Shown here piece by piece: positions 31,817 through 40,810 of a DNA stretch of 43,501 nucleotides. Origin of the DNA: Actinomycetes bacterium. GTDB lineage: Bacteria; Actinomycetota; Acidimicrobiia; Acidimicrobiales; Palsa-688. Below the pieces are notes generated by a model. It worked only from the letters and a program-made list of their open reading frames with translations, did not search any database and was not told the origin of the DNA. The first letter of the stretch is position 1. Every line of letters starts with the position of its first letter. The stretch covers positions 1 through 43,501 of the forward strand of contig JAJYLA010000014.1 in the NCBI GenBank assembly GCA_021788115.1, in the 5' to 3' direction. The position numbers and the translations under genes are program-made.

Positions 31817-32239
31817 CTAGGAGGAAGCGGTGCGCCTCAGCCGTCGACCCGTGATGGAGCGGGGCATGATCCCGATCCAGTGGTCGTGCTCGCCGGGTAC
31901 CCACGGCTCGAGCCGCAGGGCGCGGATGTGCTCGGAGCGCTCGTCGATGGTGGAAGTCACCTCGTTGCCGAATCCCTGGACCACCACGCTCCAACCTGTG
32001 CGGCCGCTTTCCTCGACCTCGTCGACCTCGAAGGAGACCCGACCGAGCGACGCGCCCGACAGCAGGGAGCCGGGTGCCGCGCGAAAGACGACCTCGTCCC
32101 CGTCGAGGGCGTAGTTGACGGGGAAGATGACCGGCTCGCCGTCGACGACGACTCCGACCCGGCCGAAGTGGTGCGCCCCCATCAGCTCCAGGCACTCCTC
32201 GACGGAGAGCTCCTCGTAGACGCCGTCGGACGTGCCCAT
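31817..32239 (-). CDS. PNPOx-fold flavin/F420-type protein, second paralogue
   Basis: A 140-residue split-barrel protein: SVEECLELMGAHHFGRVGVV, EPVIFPVNYALDGDEVVFRA, ASLGRVSFEVDEVEESGRTG then WSVVVQGFGNEV, and an end PGEHDHWIGIMPRSITGRRL. It is clearly paralogous to the other PNPOx-type gene here, differing mainly by a longer acidic segment. ATG chosen over an upstream TTG. It lies 107 bp before the double-USP gene, with a DosR-like box between, and 63 bp after the receiver-only regulator. Cofactor and substrate unknown. Confidence 0.87.
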   Translation of the reverse strand: MGTSDGVYEELSVEECLELMGAHHFGRVGVVVDGEPVIFPVNYALDGDEVVFRAAPGSLLSGASLGRVSFEVDEVEESGRTGWSVVVQGFGNEVTSTIDERSEHIRALRLEPWVPGEHDHWIGIMPRSITGRRLRRTASS

Positions 32240-32302
32240 GCGGGGAGCATTCCACAACCGCCGCCCCGCTGTCAGCCGCAGGCGCCAGGGGCGCTCCCGA
32301 GA

Positions 32303-32701
32303 TCAGCGCTTTGCCAGGGGGGCGGTTCGCGCCACCGCGGTGACGAGACGGTCCGCGAGAACGGGCGGCTCGAGGGGCCTCACGAGGAAGTCCGCGGCGC
32401 CCTCGGCGGCGGCGGCGTGGCGCAGGTAGACGGCGTCGGTGCCCGAGATCAGCACCACTGCCGGTGCCGGCCTGCGCTGCTGCAGGCGCGCCAGCGTGCC
32501 GGGACCGCCGAGGCCGGAGATGCTGAGGTCGAGCAGAGCGACGTCGAAGTCGGCGGTGCACGACGCGGCCTCGTCGCCGTCGGACACCTCGGCGACCACC
32601 TGGAAGCGGGCGTCCTGGGCCAGCGACCAGCTGAGCACGGAACGCAGGTGCGGGTTGCTCTCGGCGACCAGGACCCGGATCCTCGCGCGCCGCGTGTGCA
32701 T
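32303..32701 (-). CDS. Receiver-only response regulator with altered active site
   Basis: A 132-residue single receiver domain without an output domain. RIRVLVAESNPHLRSVLSWS is the first strand and helix, with a single acid Glu14 where most have Asp-Asp/Glu-Asp; phospho-acceptor Asp58 lies in VALLDLSISGLGG; Ser86 in VVLISGTDA replaces Thr; and Arg108 in DFLVRPLEPP stands where the invariant Lys of the K-P motif is expected. Such changes usually weaken or abolish normal phosphorylation or lock signalling, so it may be a pseudo-receiver or phosphate sink. It is divergent from the GNAT gene with a DosR-like box between. ATG chosen; upstream in-frame codons lack homology. Confidence 0.85.
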   Translation of the reverse strand: MHTRRARIRVLVAESNPHLRSVLSWSLAQDARFQVVAEVSDGDEAASCTADFDVALLDLSISGLGGPGTLARLQQRRPAPAVVLISGTDAVYLRHAAAAEGAADFLVRPLEPPVLADRLVTAVARTAPLAKR

Positions 32702-32760
32702 GGCCCGAGTCTCCCGTGGATCGCGGTGGGCGAGAACCGGCCAAGGGTCATGACAGGTTG

Positions 32761-32774
32761 GGGTCGAAGGTCCC
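32761..32774. promoter_or_regulatory. DosR-like box in the divergent receiver/GNAT promoter
   Basis: Minus strand GGGACCTTCGACCC matches 11 of 14 positions of GGGACTWWAGTCCC and is nearly palindromic (plus strand GGGTCGAAGGTCCC). It lies 60 bp before the receiver-only regulator ATG and 138 bp before the GNAT gene start. It is one of the two best matches in the window. Confidence 0.6.
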
Positions 32775-32912
32775 GGATGCCGGAGTGAAATCGCGAGGAG
32801 TAAGTGCCATTGGACCCTGGGACGCCCGCCGCTGGAGGCGGACGATGGGTGCCAGGCGCCGGGTGCGGCGACGCAGGCGAACCGTGACCCCGGCCCAGGG
32901 AGACGAGCAGCC

Positions 32913-34481
32913 GTGAGCGTGACCTCCTTCCCGGCAGAGTGCGATTGCGGGGTCCTTCTCACCGACGGCCGAGTGGCGCGCCTCCGCCCGATACTCCCCG
33001 GGGACTCCCGCGCGCTGGACGACTTCCACGAGCGCCTCTCCGGCGAGACGGTCTACATGCGGTACTTCGCCGCCCATCCCCACCTGAGGGCCGACGAAGT
33101 CGAGCACGCCACCCGCATCGACTACCGGGACCGTCTCGTGCTGATCGTCGAGGTCGCGGGGGCGATGGCGGCCGTTGCCAGCTACGACCGCCTGGCCCGC
33201 GGGGACGTGGCCGAGGTCGCCTTCCTCGTCGGCGACGCCTTCCAGGGGCGCGGGCTGGGCACCTTGCTGCTCGAGCACCTCGCGGCCGCGGCACGCCACC
33301 GCGGCGTGGCCACCTTCGTGGCCCACACCCTGCCGTCGAACCAGGCGATGCTCGGCGTGTTCAGCCACTCGGGGTTCGCGTGCGAGAAGCGCTGGATCGA
33401 CAACCTCATCCGGGTCACCATGCCGACCGCCCCCGGCGAGCGGTACCTTCGGGCCGTCGCCGAGCGCGACGGGATATCCGTGCGCGCCTGGCTGGCGCCA
33501 CGCCTGGGGGCCGCGGCCGCCGCCGGCGTGGCGGTGCTCGCCCCCTCCGGGTCGGGCGCTGCGGACGTCGCGGGAGCGCTGCGGGAGTGGCGGGTGGACA
33601 CCTCGAGGGTGGTTCACATGGACGAGGTCGCAATCGACGCCGCGACCGGCCTGTCGTGGCTCACCCTCGACGACAGCGCCGAGGTCGTGGTGGTGATCCC
33701 CGAGCGGTCCGGCGGCTGGCGCCGCTTCGTCGCGGCGGCGCGGGCGGCGACCCGGGTCAAGCCCGTGCTCGCTCCGGGGGCGGCCGGTCTCATCGCCGAG
33801 GCGTGCCGGCAGGCGGGCGTGGAGACGGGGGACGCCGCGGAGGGGGCCCGCCGGCTTCTGGGTGCCCGGCGCGACGGAAGCTGGACGCCGCCGGAGAGGG
33901 GGAGGCTTCCCGATCTGGGCGGATGCGACGGCTACACGGCCCGGTCGGCGCTCGACCGCTGCCGGGGGGCGGTGGGCGACCCGCTGCCCCCCGACGTGTC
34001 TGCCGAGGTGCTCGCGGCCTACGGGCTCCCCCCCGGCGCCCCGCCGGCGGGCGCCGTCCCGGGCGCGGGCGTGGTCGTGGTCGGGGAGGTTCCCGGCCCG
34101 GCAGGGCGGGTGCTCGGGGCGCGCGTCGAGGCATCGACGTCGCCACACGCGGGCGTGCACACCCGGCTGCTCCCGCTCACCGACCGGGACGCCGGCGACG
34201 TCGCGGACGCCGCGGCGCCCGGTGAGGGTGGCGCGGCGGACTGCGTGCTGCGGGCCGCCAGGCTTGTCGAAGACCAGCCCGATGTGCGCACCGTGCGGCT
34301 GCGCTGGGCTCCTCCCGGCCGGAGCGGCGCGCGGGCACCGTGGGCGACCCTGGAAACGGGATCCCCGCGCGGGTCCGACGACGACCCCTTCGTGCGCCGC
34401 CTCCCCCAGGCTGCGCAGGCGGGGCTTCGGCCTCTCGACGAAGGGATCTTTGGCCCTGTCGCGGAAGTCGTGGCGGGCTGA
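32913..34481 (+). CDS. GNAT acetyltransferase fused to a degenerate acyl-CoA ligase (Pat-like)
   Basis: A 522-residue protein. Residues 15-175 are a GNAT domain: GRVARLRPILPGDSRALDDF, YMRYFAAHPHL, VAEVAFLVGDAFQGRGLGTL with the Q-G-R-G-L-G acetyl-CoA loop, and SNQAMLGVFSHSGFACE. The remainder resembles parts of NDP-forming acyl-CoA synthetases as fused in bacterial Pat lysine acetyltransferases: VVIPERSGGWRRFVAAARAA then TRVKPVLAPG (ligase-CoA domain) and VSAEVLAAYGLP (ATP-grasp start), but it is shorter than usual (about 350 instead of 550+ residues) and lacks a clear CoA-binding Rossmann motif. GTG start with GGGAGA upstream. It may acetylate acetyl-CoA-pathway proteins during dormancy; the ligase half is probably regulatory or inactive. 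Confidence 0.82.
   Translation: MSVTSFPAECDCGVLLTDGRVARLRPILPGDSRALDDFHERLSGETVYMRYFAAHPHLRADEVEHATRIDYRDRLVLIVEVAGAMAAVASYDRLARGDVAEVAFLVGDAFQGRGLGTLLLEHLAAAARHRGVATFVAHTLPSNQAMLGVFSHSGFACEKRWIDNLIRVTMPTAPGERYLRAVAERDGISVRAWLAPRLGAAAAAGVAVLAPSGSGAADVAGALREWRVDTSRVVHMDEVAIDAATGLSWLTLDDSAEVVVVIPERSGGWRRFVAAARAATRVKPVLAPGAAGLIAEACRQAGVETGDAAEGARRLLGARRDGSWTPPERGRLPDLGGCDGYTARSALDRCRGAVGDPLPPDVSAEVLAAYGLPPGAPPAGAVPGAGVVVVGEVPGPAGRVLGARVEASTSPHAGVHTRLLPLTDRDAGDVADAAAPGEGGAADCVLRAARLVEDQPDVRTVRLRWAPPGRSGARAPWATLETGSPRGSDDDPFVRRLPQAAQAGLRPLDEGIFGPVAEVVAG
34443..34456 (+). promoter_or_regulatory. DosR-like box before the single-domain USP gene
   Basis: GGGATCTTTGGCCC matches 10 of 14 core positions. 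It lies within the last codons of the GNAT gene, 85 bp before the USP start, so the USP may have its own promoter there. Confidence 0.45.
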
Positions 34482-34540
34482 CACTGAAAGGTGTCGCCGC
34501 ACGAGGGCTGCGTGCTGTGGGCGGCCAGGAAGGAGCAGGG

Positions 34541-34960
34541 ATGAGCGAGCCAAGCGAGCAGCGTTACCGCATCGTCGTCGGCTTCGACGGCTCGGAGGGG
34601 TCCCGGCGGGCGCTGGTATGGGCCGCGGAGGAGGCGCGGGTGCGGGGTGCCGCTGTCGAGGTCGTGCGTGCCTGGCACCCGGGCGAGTTCGGCACCGACC
34701 AGGAGATGGAGATCATCGCCCAGAAGACGCTCGAGACGGAGGCGTCGGGGGTGATCGGCGTCCCGTCCGGGTTCGAGGTGACCATGAGCTCGGTGCGCGG
34801 CGCCGCGGCCCGCGTCCTCGTGGAACACGCCCGCGACGCCGACATGCTCGTCGTCGGGTCGAGGGGCCACGGCGGCTTCACGGGCCTGTTACTCGGGTCG
34901 GTGAGCCAGCAGGTCACGACCCACGCGAGCGCCCCCGTGGTGGTCATCGTCAAGGAGTAG
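34541..34960 (+). CDS. Universal stress protein, single domain
   Basis: A 139-residue USP. It begins YRIVVGFDGSEGSRRALVWA and ends with VVGSRGHGGFTGLLLGSVSQ plus APVVVIV, holding the full ATP-binding G-x2-G-x-G-x9-G-S motif. A strong AGGAAGGAG sits 6 bp before the ATG. It lies 59 bp after the GNAT gene; a small GACAC/GTGTC hairpin occupies part of the gap. Likely a cytosolic ATP-binding stress factor of the dormancy set. Confidence 0.94.
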   Translation: MSEPSEQRYRIVVGFDGSEGSRRALVWAAEEARVRGAAVEVVRAWHPGEFGTDQEMEIIAQKTLETEASGVIGVPSGFEVTMSSVRGAAARVLVEHARDADMLVVGSRGHGGFTGLLLGSVSQQVTTHASAPVVVIVKE

Positions 34961-35067
34961 CTCCCGCCCCGGCTGCCTTCTCGGAGGGAGCGGGGACGCT
35001 CAACTGCAGACGGGGGCATCGCGGGAGATACGCTGCTGCCGTACCATCTCGAGGAGTGCCTGCCGTC

Positions 35068-36519
35068 ATGCCCGAGCCGCCGCAAGGCACGGTCGCAGCC
35101 AAGCTGGGCCGGCCCGAGCCGCGCCGCGACGCCGCGCTGATCGACGCTGTCGTCGAGGCGGCGCCGGACGCGATCGTGGTGACCGACGAGACCGGGCGGA
35201 TCGTCTTCGTCAACCGGCAGACCGAGCTGCTCTTCGGCTACGAGCGCGGCGAGCTGACAGGCCAGGCCGTCGAGATCCTCGTCCCCGACGACCTGCGGGA
35301 CCCTCATAGGACGGAGCGGGCCCGCTACGAGCGCGAGCCCGTCCCGCGCCCCATGGGCATCGGCATGGTGCTCGTCGGCAAGCGGTCCGACGGCGCGACC
35401 TTCCCGGTCGAGATCAGCCTTTCCCCCCTCGGGCTCGGCGACGAGACGTTCGTGATCGCCGCCGTGCGCGACATCTCCGAGCGGATGGTGGCGGAGGCGG
35501 CCGCCGAGGAGGTCCGCTACGTGCTCGACCAGGTTCAGGACGCGGTCTTCATCTTCGACCGCAGCTCCTGGCAGTTCACCTACGTCAACCGCGGGGCCGT
35601 GCAGGAGACGGGCTACACCCCCGAGGAGCTCGCCGGCATGACCCTGGTGGGCCTGGCGCCCGACCTCACCCGCGAGGAGCTCGCCAACATGCTCGTCGCG
35701 CTCGAGCTCAGGGAGGTCTCCGCGTGGACGCTGACCACCACCCTGCGCCACAAGAGCGGCTCCGACGCCGCCGTCGAGCTCGTCATCCAGGCCCCGCCGC
35801 CGCGGCCCCACACGAGCGACCTGCCGCCGTTCGTGGCCATCGCCCGTGACGTCCGGGAGCGGATGGAGGTCGAGGAGCGGCTGCGGGCCGCGACCCTGGA
35901 GCTGGCGACGGCCCAGGACCGCGAGCGCATCGCCCAGGACCTCCACGACACAGTGATCCAGCGGATCTTCGCCGCCGGCATGGCGATCCAGGGGAGCATG
36001 GGCAGCGTGCGCGATCCCCGCGTCGCCGAGCGGCTGGCCGCGGTGGTCGACGACCTGGACACCACCATCCGGGAGCTGCGCAGCGCCATCTTCGACCTCG
36101 AGGGGGGCCGGTACTGGCTGGGTGCCGTCCCGCCCGGCGAAGGGGTCCGCTCGGGGGTGCTGAGCGTGGTCGCCGAGTCCGAGCGGGCGCTCGGGTTCGC
36201 CCCGAGGGTCGACTTCGTCGGTCCCGTCGACGACACCGGCGACGGGATCCGCCCGCACATCGTGGCGGCCGTGCGGGAGATGCTGTCGAACGTGGCCCGC
36301 CACGCACGGGCCAGCGCGGTGACCGTGGAGGTCGGAGCGTTCGACGGCGAGGTCGTCGCCCGCGTGCTCGACGACGGGGTCGGGCCCCCTCCTGTGCCGC
36401 CCATCGGCAACGGGCTGCGGAACCTCACGGCGCGCGCCGAGTCCCTCGGCGGCTCGTTCGAGATGCTGCGGCGGCCCTCCGGCGGCACCGAGGCGCGCTG
36501 GACGATCCCCGCCGGGTAG
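35068..36519 (+). CDS. PAS-PAS sensor histidine kinase, NarX/DevS-type (HisKA_3)
   Basis: A 483-residue kinase with no clear membrane helix, so probably cytosolic. PAS one (about 22-138) reads IVVTDETGRIVFVNRQTELL and KRSDGATFPVEISLSPLGLG; PAS two (about 148-265) reads DAVFIFDRSSWQFTYVNRGA. The dimerisation/phosphorylation domain has His293 in DRERIAQDLHDTVIQRIFAA, almost the same as in mycobacterial DevS/DosT. The ATPase has Asn408 (EMLSNVARHARA), the G1 box DDGVG (435-439) and NGLRNL. Unlike DevS/DosT there is no recognisable heme-binding GAF domain; PAS could bind heme, flavin or another ligand. ATG has GAGGAG 11 bp upstream; a GTG 12 bp earlier is possible. It is the likely partner of the DevR-like regulator. 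Confidence 0.92.
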   Translation: MPEPPQGTVAAKLGRPEPRRDAALIDAVVEAAPDAIVVTDETGRIVFVNRQTELLFGYERGELTGQAVEILVPDDLRDPHRTERARYEREPVPRPMGIGMVLVGKRSDGATFPVEISLSPLGLGDETFVIAAVRDISERMVAEAAAEEVRYVLDQVQDAVFIFDRSSWQFTYVNRGAVQETGYTPEELAGMTLVGLAPDLTREELANMLVALELREVSAWTLTTTLRHKSGSDAAVELVIQAPPPRPHTSDLPPFVAIARDVRERMEVEERLRAATLELATAQDRERIAQDLHDTVIQRIFAAGMAIQGSMGSVRDPRVAERLAAVVDDLDTTIRELRSAIFDLEGGRYWLGAVPPGEGVRSGVLSVVAESERALGFAPRVDFVGPVDDTGDGIRPHIVAAVREMLSNVARHARASAVTVEVGAFDGEVVARVLDDGVGPPPVPPIGNGLRNLTARAESLGGSFEMLRRPSGGTEARWTIPAG

Positions 36520-36550
36520 GGGTCCCGGTGCGCCGGGGGCCCGCGCAAAG

Positions 36551-36563
36551 GGGACTTGGTCCC
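36551..36563 (+). promoter_or_regulatory. DosR-like inverted repeat with short spacer
   Basis: GGGACTTGGTCCC has the exact DosR half-sites GGGAC and GTCCC but a 3-bp instead of 4-bp centre. It lies 91 bp before the following USP gene, in a 135-bp gap after the kinase gene. Confidence 0.55.
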
Positions 36564-36654
36564 TGGCCGAGCGGGCGGGGGGGCGACAGGATGGAGCCTG
36601 TGGCGGCGTCGTGTGCGTGACGTCGCGCCAGCACCGCCAGGAGGTGCGGGACCC

Positions 36655-37137
36655 ATGACACCACGACCGGAGCAGGTCAAGCGGATCCTGGTCGGCGTCG
36701 ACGGCTCCGGCTACTCCCAGCGGGCCCTGGCCTGGGCGGTGCTGCTCGCCCAGGGCCTCGGTGCCGAGGTCGTCGCCGTGCATGCCGTCGGGCTGCTCAG
36801 CCGTATCGGCGTAGGCCCCCCGGTGCCGAGCCAGTCCCACCTCGACGACGTGAGCCGGGCGTTCGTGACCGAGTGGTGCGCCCCGCTGGCGGGCAGTGGC
36901 GTGGCCCACCGGATGCTGCTGGTGGACGGCTCGCCGGCGCTCGCCTTGCTCGCCGCTGCGGAGGAGGAGGACGCCGACGTGATCGTCCTGGGCCGCCGCG
37001 GCGTCGGCGGCTTCGCCGAGGTGCTGCTCGGCAGCACCAGCCTCCACGTCGCCGGGTCCGCCGGGCGCCCCGTGGTCATCGTCCCGCCGCCCGACCTCGC
37101 CGACCCGCCCCACCCCGGCCAGGCCACGGGCGGCTAG
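36655..37137 (+). CDS. Universal stress protein, single domain
   Basis: A 160-residue USP. VKRILVGVDGSGYSQRALAW is the first strand and ATP loop; VLGRRGVGGFAEVLLGSTSL and VVIVPP give the second loop, retaining G-x2-G-x-G-x9-G-S. A Pro-rich tail (PPDLADPPHPGQATGG) extends beyond the fold. AGGAGGT lies 9 bp before the ATG. It follows the kinase gene and converges on the acetate kinase gene with 17 bp between stops. A DosR-like repeat upstream suggests its own regulated promoter. Confidence 0.94.
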   Translation: MTPRPEQVKRILVGVDGSGYSQRALAWAVLLAQGLGAEVVAVHAVGLLSRIGVGPPVPSQSHLDDVSRAFVTEWCAPLAGSGVAHRMLLVDGSPALALLAAAEEEDADVIVLGRRGVGGFAEVLLGSTSLHVAGSAGRPVVIVPPPDLADPPHPGQATGG

Positions 37138-37154
37138 GCGACGGGCGGACGCCC

Positions 37155-38270
37155 TCAGGAGCCCAGGGTCCGGCGGACCTCCAGGGCTATCTGCTTGTCC
37201 TCGCGGGCCGCCACGACGAGCGCCCGGACCGCGGCCCCCGCGGCGCCGACGTCGCGGTCGGGCGGCGAGGAGCCGGCGCCGGAGCCCGACCCGTCGTTGA
37301 GCGCGGGGTCGAGGCGCACCCCGAGGAATCCCAGCCCGCCTGCCGCCGCAGCACGCACCTGCGGTGAGTTCTCCCCGACGCCGCCCGTGAAAACCAGGGC
37401 GTCTATCCCCTCCATCGCGGCGGCCATGGCGGCGATAGCGCCCCGCAGCCGGTGCACGTAGACGTCGAAGGCGAGCTGCGCGGCCTCCTCGCCGGCGGCA
37501 GCGCCGTCCACCACGGCGCGCATGTCGGCGGTTCCCGCCAGACCGAGCAGCCCGGAGCGGTGCTCGAGGGTAGTGGCCAGCTCGGCCGGGGGCATGCCGA
37601 CGTGCTCCTCGAGCCACAGCACCAGGCCCGGGTCGACGGTGCCCGACCGGGTGGCCATCACCAGCCCCTCCAGTGGGGTGAACCCCATGGTGGTGTCGAC
37701 AGACCGTCCCGACGCCACCGCGGCCAGCGACGCCCCCGCCCCCAGATGGCAGGTCACCACGCGCAGGCCGGCCGGGTCCCGGTCGAGCAGCTCGGCGGCG
37801 CGCCGCGACGCGTAGGCGTGCGATAGGCCGTGGAAGCCGTAGCGGCGCAGGTCCCAGCGCCGGCGCCACTCCGGCGGCAGGGCGTAGGTGGCCGCGGCGG
37901 GGGGGATGCCGGCGTGGAAGGCCGTGTCGAAGCAGGCCACCGCGGGGACGCCCGGCAGGGCGGCGTCGACGGCGTCGAGGGCTGCCAGGGACTTCGGTTG
38001 GTGGAGGGGGGCCAGGTCGGTGAGCGACCGCAGCCGCGCCTCCACCGTCTCGTCGATCACGACAGGGCCGTGGTAGAGGCTCCCGCCGTGCACGATGCGA
38101 TGTCCGACGGCGTCGACGGTGCCGAAGTCCGAGATGGAGGAGCGGACGGCCCCTGAGTCCGCGATCCCCCGGGGCGCCGGTAGGTCGGCGGAGTACGCAA
38201 CGCTGTCGTCCTCTTCGAGCACGCGCAGCTTGAGGCTGCTGGAACCGGCGTTGACCACGAGGATCCGCAT
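37155..38270 (-). CDS. ackA: Acetate kinase
   Basis: A 371-residue acetate kinase, which transfers phosphate from acetyl phosphate to ADP, giving acetate and ATP. It shows MRILVVNAGSSSLKLRVL, RIVHGG, CHLGAGASLAAVASGRSVDT then TMGFTPLEGLVMATRSGTVD, and VFTGGVGENSPQVR, all standard signatures with the catalytic Asp, Arg and Glu surroundings. It is about 30 residues shorter than typical members, mainly in the N-terminal third. It follows the phosphoketolase by 27 bp, forming an xfp-ackA operon. The ribosome site is weak (an A-run before the ATG). Confidence 0.95.
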   Translation of the reverse strand: MRILVVNAGSSSLKLRVLEEDDSVAYSADLPAPRGIADSGAVRSSISDFGTVDAVGHRIVHGGSLYHGPVVIDETVEARLRSLTDLAPLHQPKSLAALDAVDAALPGVPAVACFDTAFHAGIPPAAATYALPPEWRRRWDLRRYGFHGLSHAYASRRAAELLDRDPAGLRVVTCHLGAGASLAAVASGRSVDTTMGFTPLEGLVMATRSGTVDPGLVLWLEEHVGMPPAELATTLEHRSGLLGLAGTADMRAVVDGAAAGEEAAQLAFDVYVHRLRGAIAAMAAAMEGIDALVFTGGVGENSPQVRAAAAGGLGFLGVRLDPALNDGSGSGAGSSPPDRDVGAAGAAVRALVVAAREDKQIALEVRRTLGS

Positions 38271-38297
38271 TTTTTCAGCGTGACATCCCGAGTCGGG

Positions 38298-40700
38298 CTA
38301 GTAGGGCCAGGTCCAGTCCCGAACCTCGGGCAGGTCCTCGCCTTCCTGGCGGGTGTACTCCCGGGCCTGCAGGCGGCGCTCCGCCATGAGCTGGCGGACG
38401 TGACCCGCCCGGCTCGACAGCCCCGGGACCCGGTCGATCACGTCCATGACCAGGTGGTAACGGTCGAGATCGTTGAGCATCACCATGTCGAACGGCGTCG
38501 TCGTGGTGCCCTCCTCCTTGTAGCCGCGCACGTGGAGGTTGGCGTGGTTGCGGCGCCGGTACGCGAGGCGGTGGATCAGCCACGGGTAGCCGTGGTAGGC
38601 GAAGATGATCGGCTTGTCGGTCGTGAAGAGCGACTCGAACTCGGCGTCGGGCATGCCGTGGGGGTGCTCCGACTCGGGCTGGAGGCGCATCAGATCCACC
38701 ACGTTGACCACCCGGACCTTCACGTCGGGCAGATGGCGGCGCAGCAGGTCGACCGCGGCGAGGGTCTCCAGGGTGGGCACGTCGCCGCAGCAGCCGAGGA
38801 CCACGTCCGGTTCCCCGTCCTGGTCGCTGGACGCCCACTCCCAGATCCCCGCCCCACGCGTGCAGTGGACGACCGCCGCGTCCATCGACAGCCACTCGAG
38901 CTCCGGCTGCTTGCCGGCCACGATGACGTTGACGTAGTGCCGGCTTCGCAGGCAGTGGTCCGCCACCGACAGCAAGCAGTTGGCGTCGGGCGGCAGGTAG
39001 ACCCGGATGACCTCGGCCTTTTTGTTGACGACGTGATCGATGAAGCCGGGGTCCTGGTGGGAGAAACCGTTGTGGTCCTGGCGCCAGACGTGGCTCGACA
39101 GCAGGTAGTTGAGCGACGCCAGAGGCCGCCGCCAGGGGATCCCGCGGGTGACCTTGAGCCACTTGGCGTGCTGGTTGAACATCGAGTCCACGATGTGGAT
39201 GAACGCCTCGTAGCAGTTGAACAGGCCGTGGCGCCCCGTCAGGAGATACCCCTCGAGCCAGCCCTGGCAGAGGTGCTCGGACAGGACTTCCATCACCCGC
39301 CCGTCAGGGGAGAGGTGGTCGTCGCCGGGCCGGATCTCCGCATCGAAGGCACGGGCGGTGACGTCGAACACGTCGCTCAACCTGTTCGACGCCGTCTCGT
39401 CGGGCCCGAACAGCCGGAAGGTGTCGGGGTTGCGGCGCACGACCTCGGCGAGCCAGCGGCCGAGCACCCGCGTTGCCTCCGAGAACTGCTTGCCGGGACC
39501 CTCGATAGGCACGCCGAAGTCCCGGAAGTCGGGCAGGTCGAGGTCCCGCAGCAGCAGCCCGCCGTTGGTGTGCGGGTTGGCGCTCATGCGCCGGTGGCTG
39601 CGCGGCGCCAGGGCCGCCAGCTCCTCCTGCAAGGCGCCGGCCTCGTCGAACAGCTCCTCCGGCTTGTAGCTGCGCAGCCACGCCTCGAGCTCCGCCAGGT
39701 GGGCCCGGTTCGTCCGCACCTCGCCGATCGGCACCTGGTGGGCCCGGAAGGTGCCCTCGACGGGCTGCCCGTCGACGAACCTCGGCCCGGTCCAGCCCTT
39801 CGGTGTGCGCAGGATGATCATCGGCCAGCGCGGCCGGGGTCCACCACCCTCGGCTCGTGCCCGCCGCTGGATGCCCACGATCTCCTCGACGACCTGGTCG
39901 AGAGTGGCGGCCATCTGCTGGTGGACGTCCTCGGGGACGTCGCCGGCGACGACGTAGGGGTGGTACCCGTAGCCGTCGAAGAGCGACAGGAGCTCGTCGT
40001 CCGGGATCCGGGCGAGGACGGTGGGGTTGGCGATCTTGTACCCGTTGAGGTGCAGGATCGGAAGGACCGCCCCGTCATGGGCCGGGTTGAGGAACTTGTT
40101 CGAGTGCCAGCTGGTGGCCAGGGGACCGGTCTCGGCCTCCCCGTCGCCCACCACGCATGCCACGAGAAGGTCGGGGTTGTCGAACGCGGCCCCGTAGGCG
40201 TGGGCGAGGGAGTAGCCGAGCTCGCCCCCCTCGTTGATGGAGCCGGGGGTCTCGGGGGCGGCGTGGCTGGGGATGCCGCCGGGAAAGGAGAATTGGCGGA
40301 ACAGGCGGGCCATCCCGGCGGCGTCCTTGGTGACGTTCGGGTACAGCTCGCTGTAGGTGCCCTCGAGGTAGGAGTTGGCCACCACCCCAGGCCCCCCGTG
40401 GCCGGGGCCGGTCACGTAGACGACGTTGAGGTCCCAGTTGCGGATCACCCGGTTCAGGTGCGCGTAGATGAAGTTGAGCCCGGGGGTCGTCCCCCAGTGC
40501 CCGAGGAGGCGGGGCTTGATGTGCTCGGGACGCAGTGGCTCCCGCAACAGCGGGTTGGAGAGGAGGTATATCTGGCCGACGGACAGGTAGTTGGCGGCCC
40601 GCCAGTAGGCGTCGATCAGGCGCAGCTCCTCCGGCGTGAGGGGTCCCGACCTGGCTTCCCCGGAGCCGGTTAGCGTGGGGGAAGCAGAGGGCGATTCCAT
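38298..40700 (-). CDS. xfp: Xylulose-5-phosphate/fructose-6-phosphate phosphoketolase
   Basis: An 800-residue TPP enzyme cleaving xylulose 5-phosphate (and usually fructose 6-phosphate) with inorganic phosphate into acetyl phosphate plus an aldose phosphate. Typical segments are [79 protein letters not shown], the TPP motif [20 protein letters not shown] and late [20 protein letters not shown]. The length is standard. The ATG chosen gives the usual N-terminus; a longer in-frame upstream part lacks homology. With acetate kinase it makes ATP from sugar phosphates without respiration. Confidence 0.96.
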   Translation of the reverse strand: MESPSASPTLTGSGEARSGPLTPEELRLIDAYWRAANYLSVGQIYLLSNPLLREPLRPEHIKPRLLGHWGTTPGLNFIYAHLNRVIRNWDLNVVYVTGPGHGGPGVVANSYLEGTYSELYPNVTKDAAGMARLFRQFSFPGGIPSHAAPETPGSINEGGELGYSLAHAYGAAFDNPDLLVACVVGDGEAETGPLATSWHSNKFLNPAHDGAVLPILHLNGYKIANPTVLARIPDDELLSLFDGYGYHPYVVAGDVPEDVHQQMAATLDQVVEEIVGIQRRARAEGGGPRPRWPMIILRTPKGWTGPRFVDGQPVEGTFRAHQVPIGEVRTNRAHLAELEAWLRSYKPEELFDEAGALQEELAALAPRSHRRMSANPHTNGGLLLRDLDLPDFRDFGVPIEGPGKQFSEATRVLGRWLAEVVRRNPDTFRLFGPDETASNRLSDVFDVTARAFDAEIRPGDDHLSPDGRVMEVLSEHLCQGWLEGYLLTGRHGLFNCYEAFIHIVDSMFNQHAKWLKVTRGIPWRRPLASLNYLLSSHVWRQDHNGFSHQDPGFIDHVVNKKAEVIRVYLPPDANCLLSVADHCLRSRHYVNVIVAGKQPELEWLSMDAAVVHCTRGAGIWEWASSDQDGEPDVVLGCCGDVPTLETLAAVDLLRRHLPDVKVRVVNVVDLMRLQPESEHPHGMPDAEFESLFTTDKPIIFAYHGYPWLIHRLAYRRRNHANLHVRGYKEEGTTTTPFDMVMLNDLDRYHLVMDVIDRVPGLSSRAGHVRQLMAERRLQAREYTRQEGEDLPEVRDWTWPY

Positions 40701-40810
40701 GAACCGAAGCCTATGCACCGCACGGCGGCTCACGGACGGGCACCGGCCGGCGGAACCCCCATCCCGCTCCACGCCCGTCCGCAACATCAAAAAAGGGGCC
40801 GGAGAAAGCT

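Noticed and set aside
33862-35067. Upstream extension of the PAS-PAS kinase through the USP gene
   Set aside because: The extension is an off-frame reading of the GNAT and USP genes; a ribosome site precedes the ATG at 35068.
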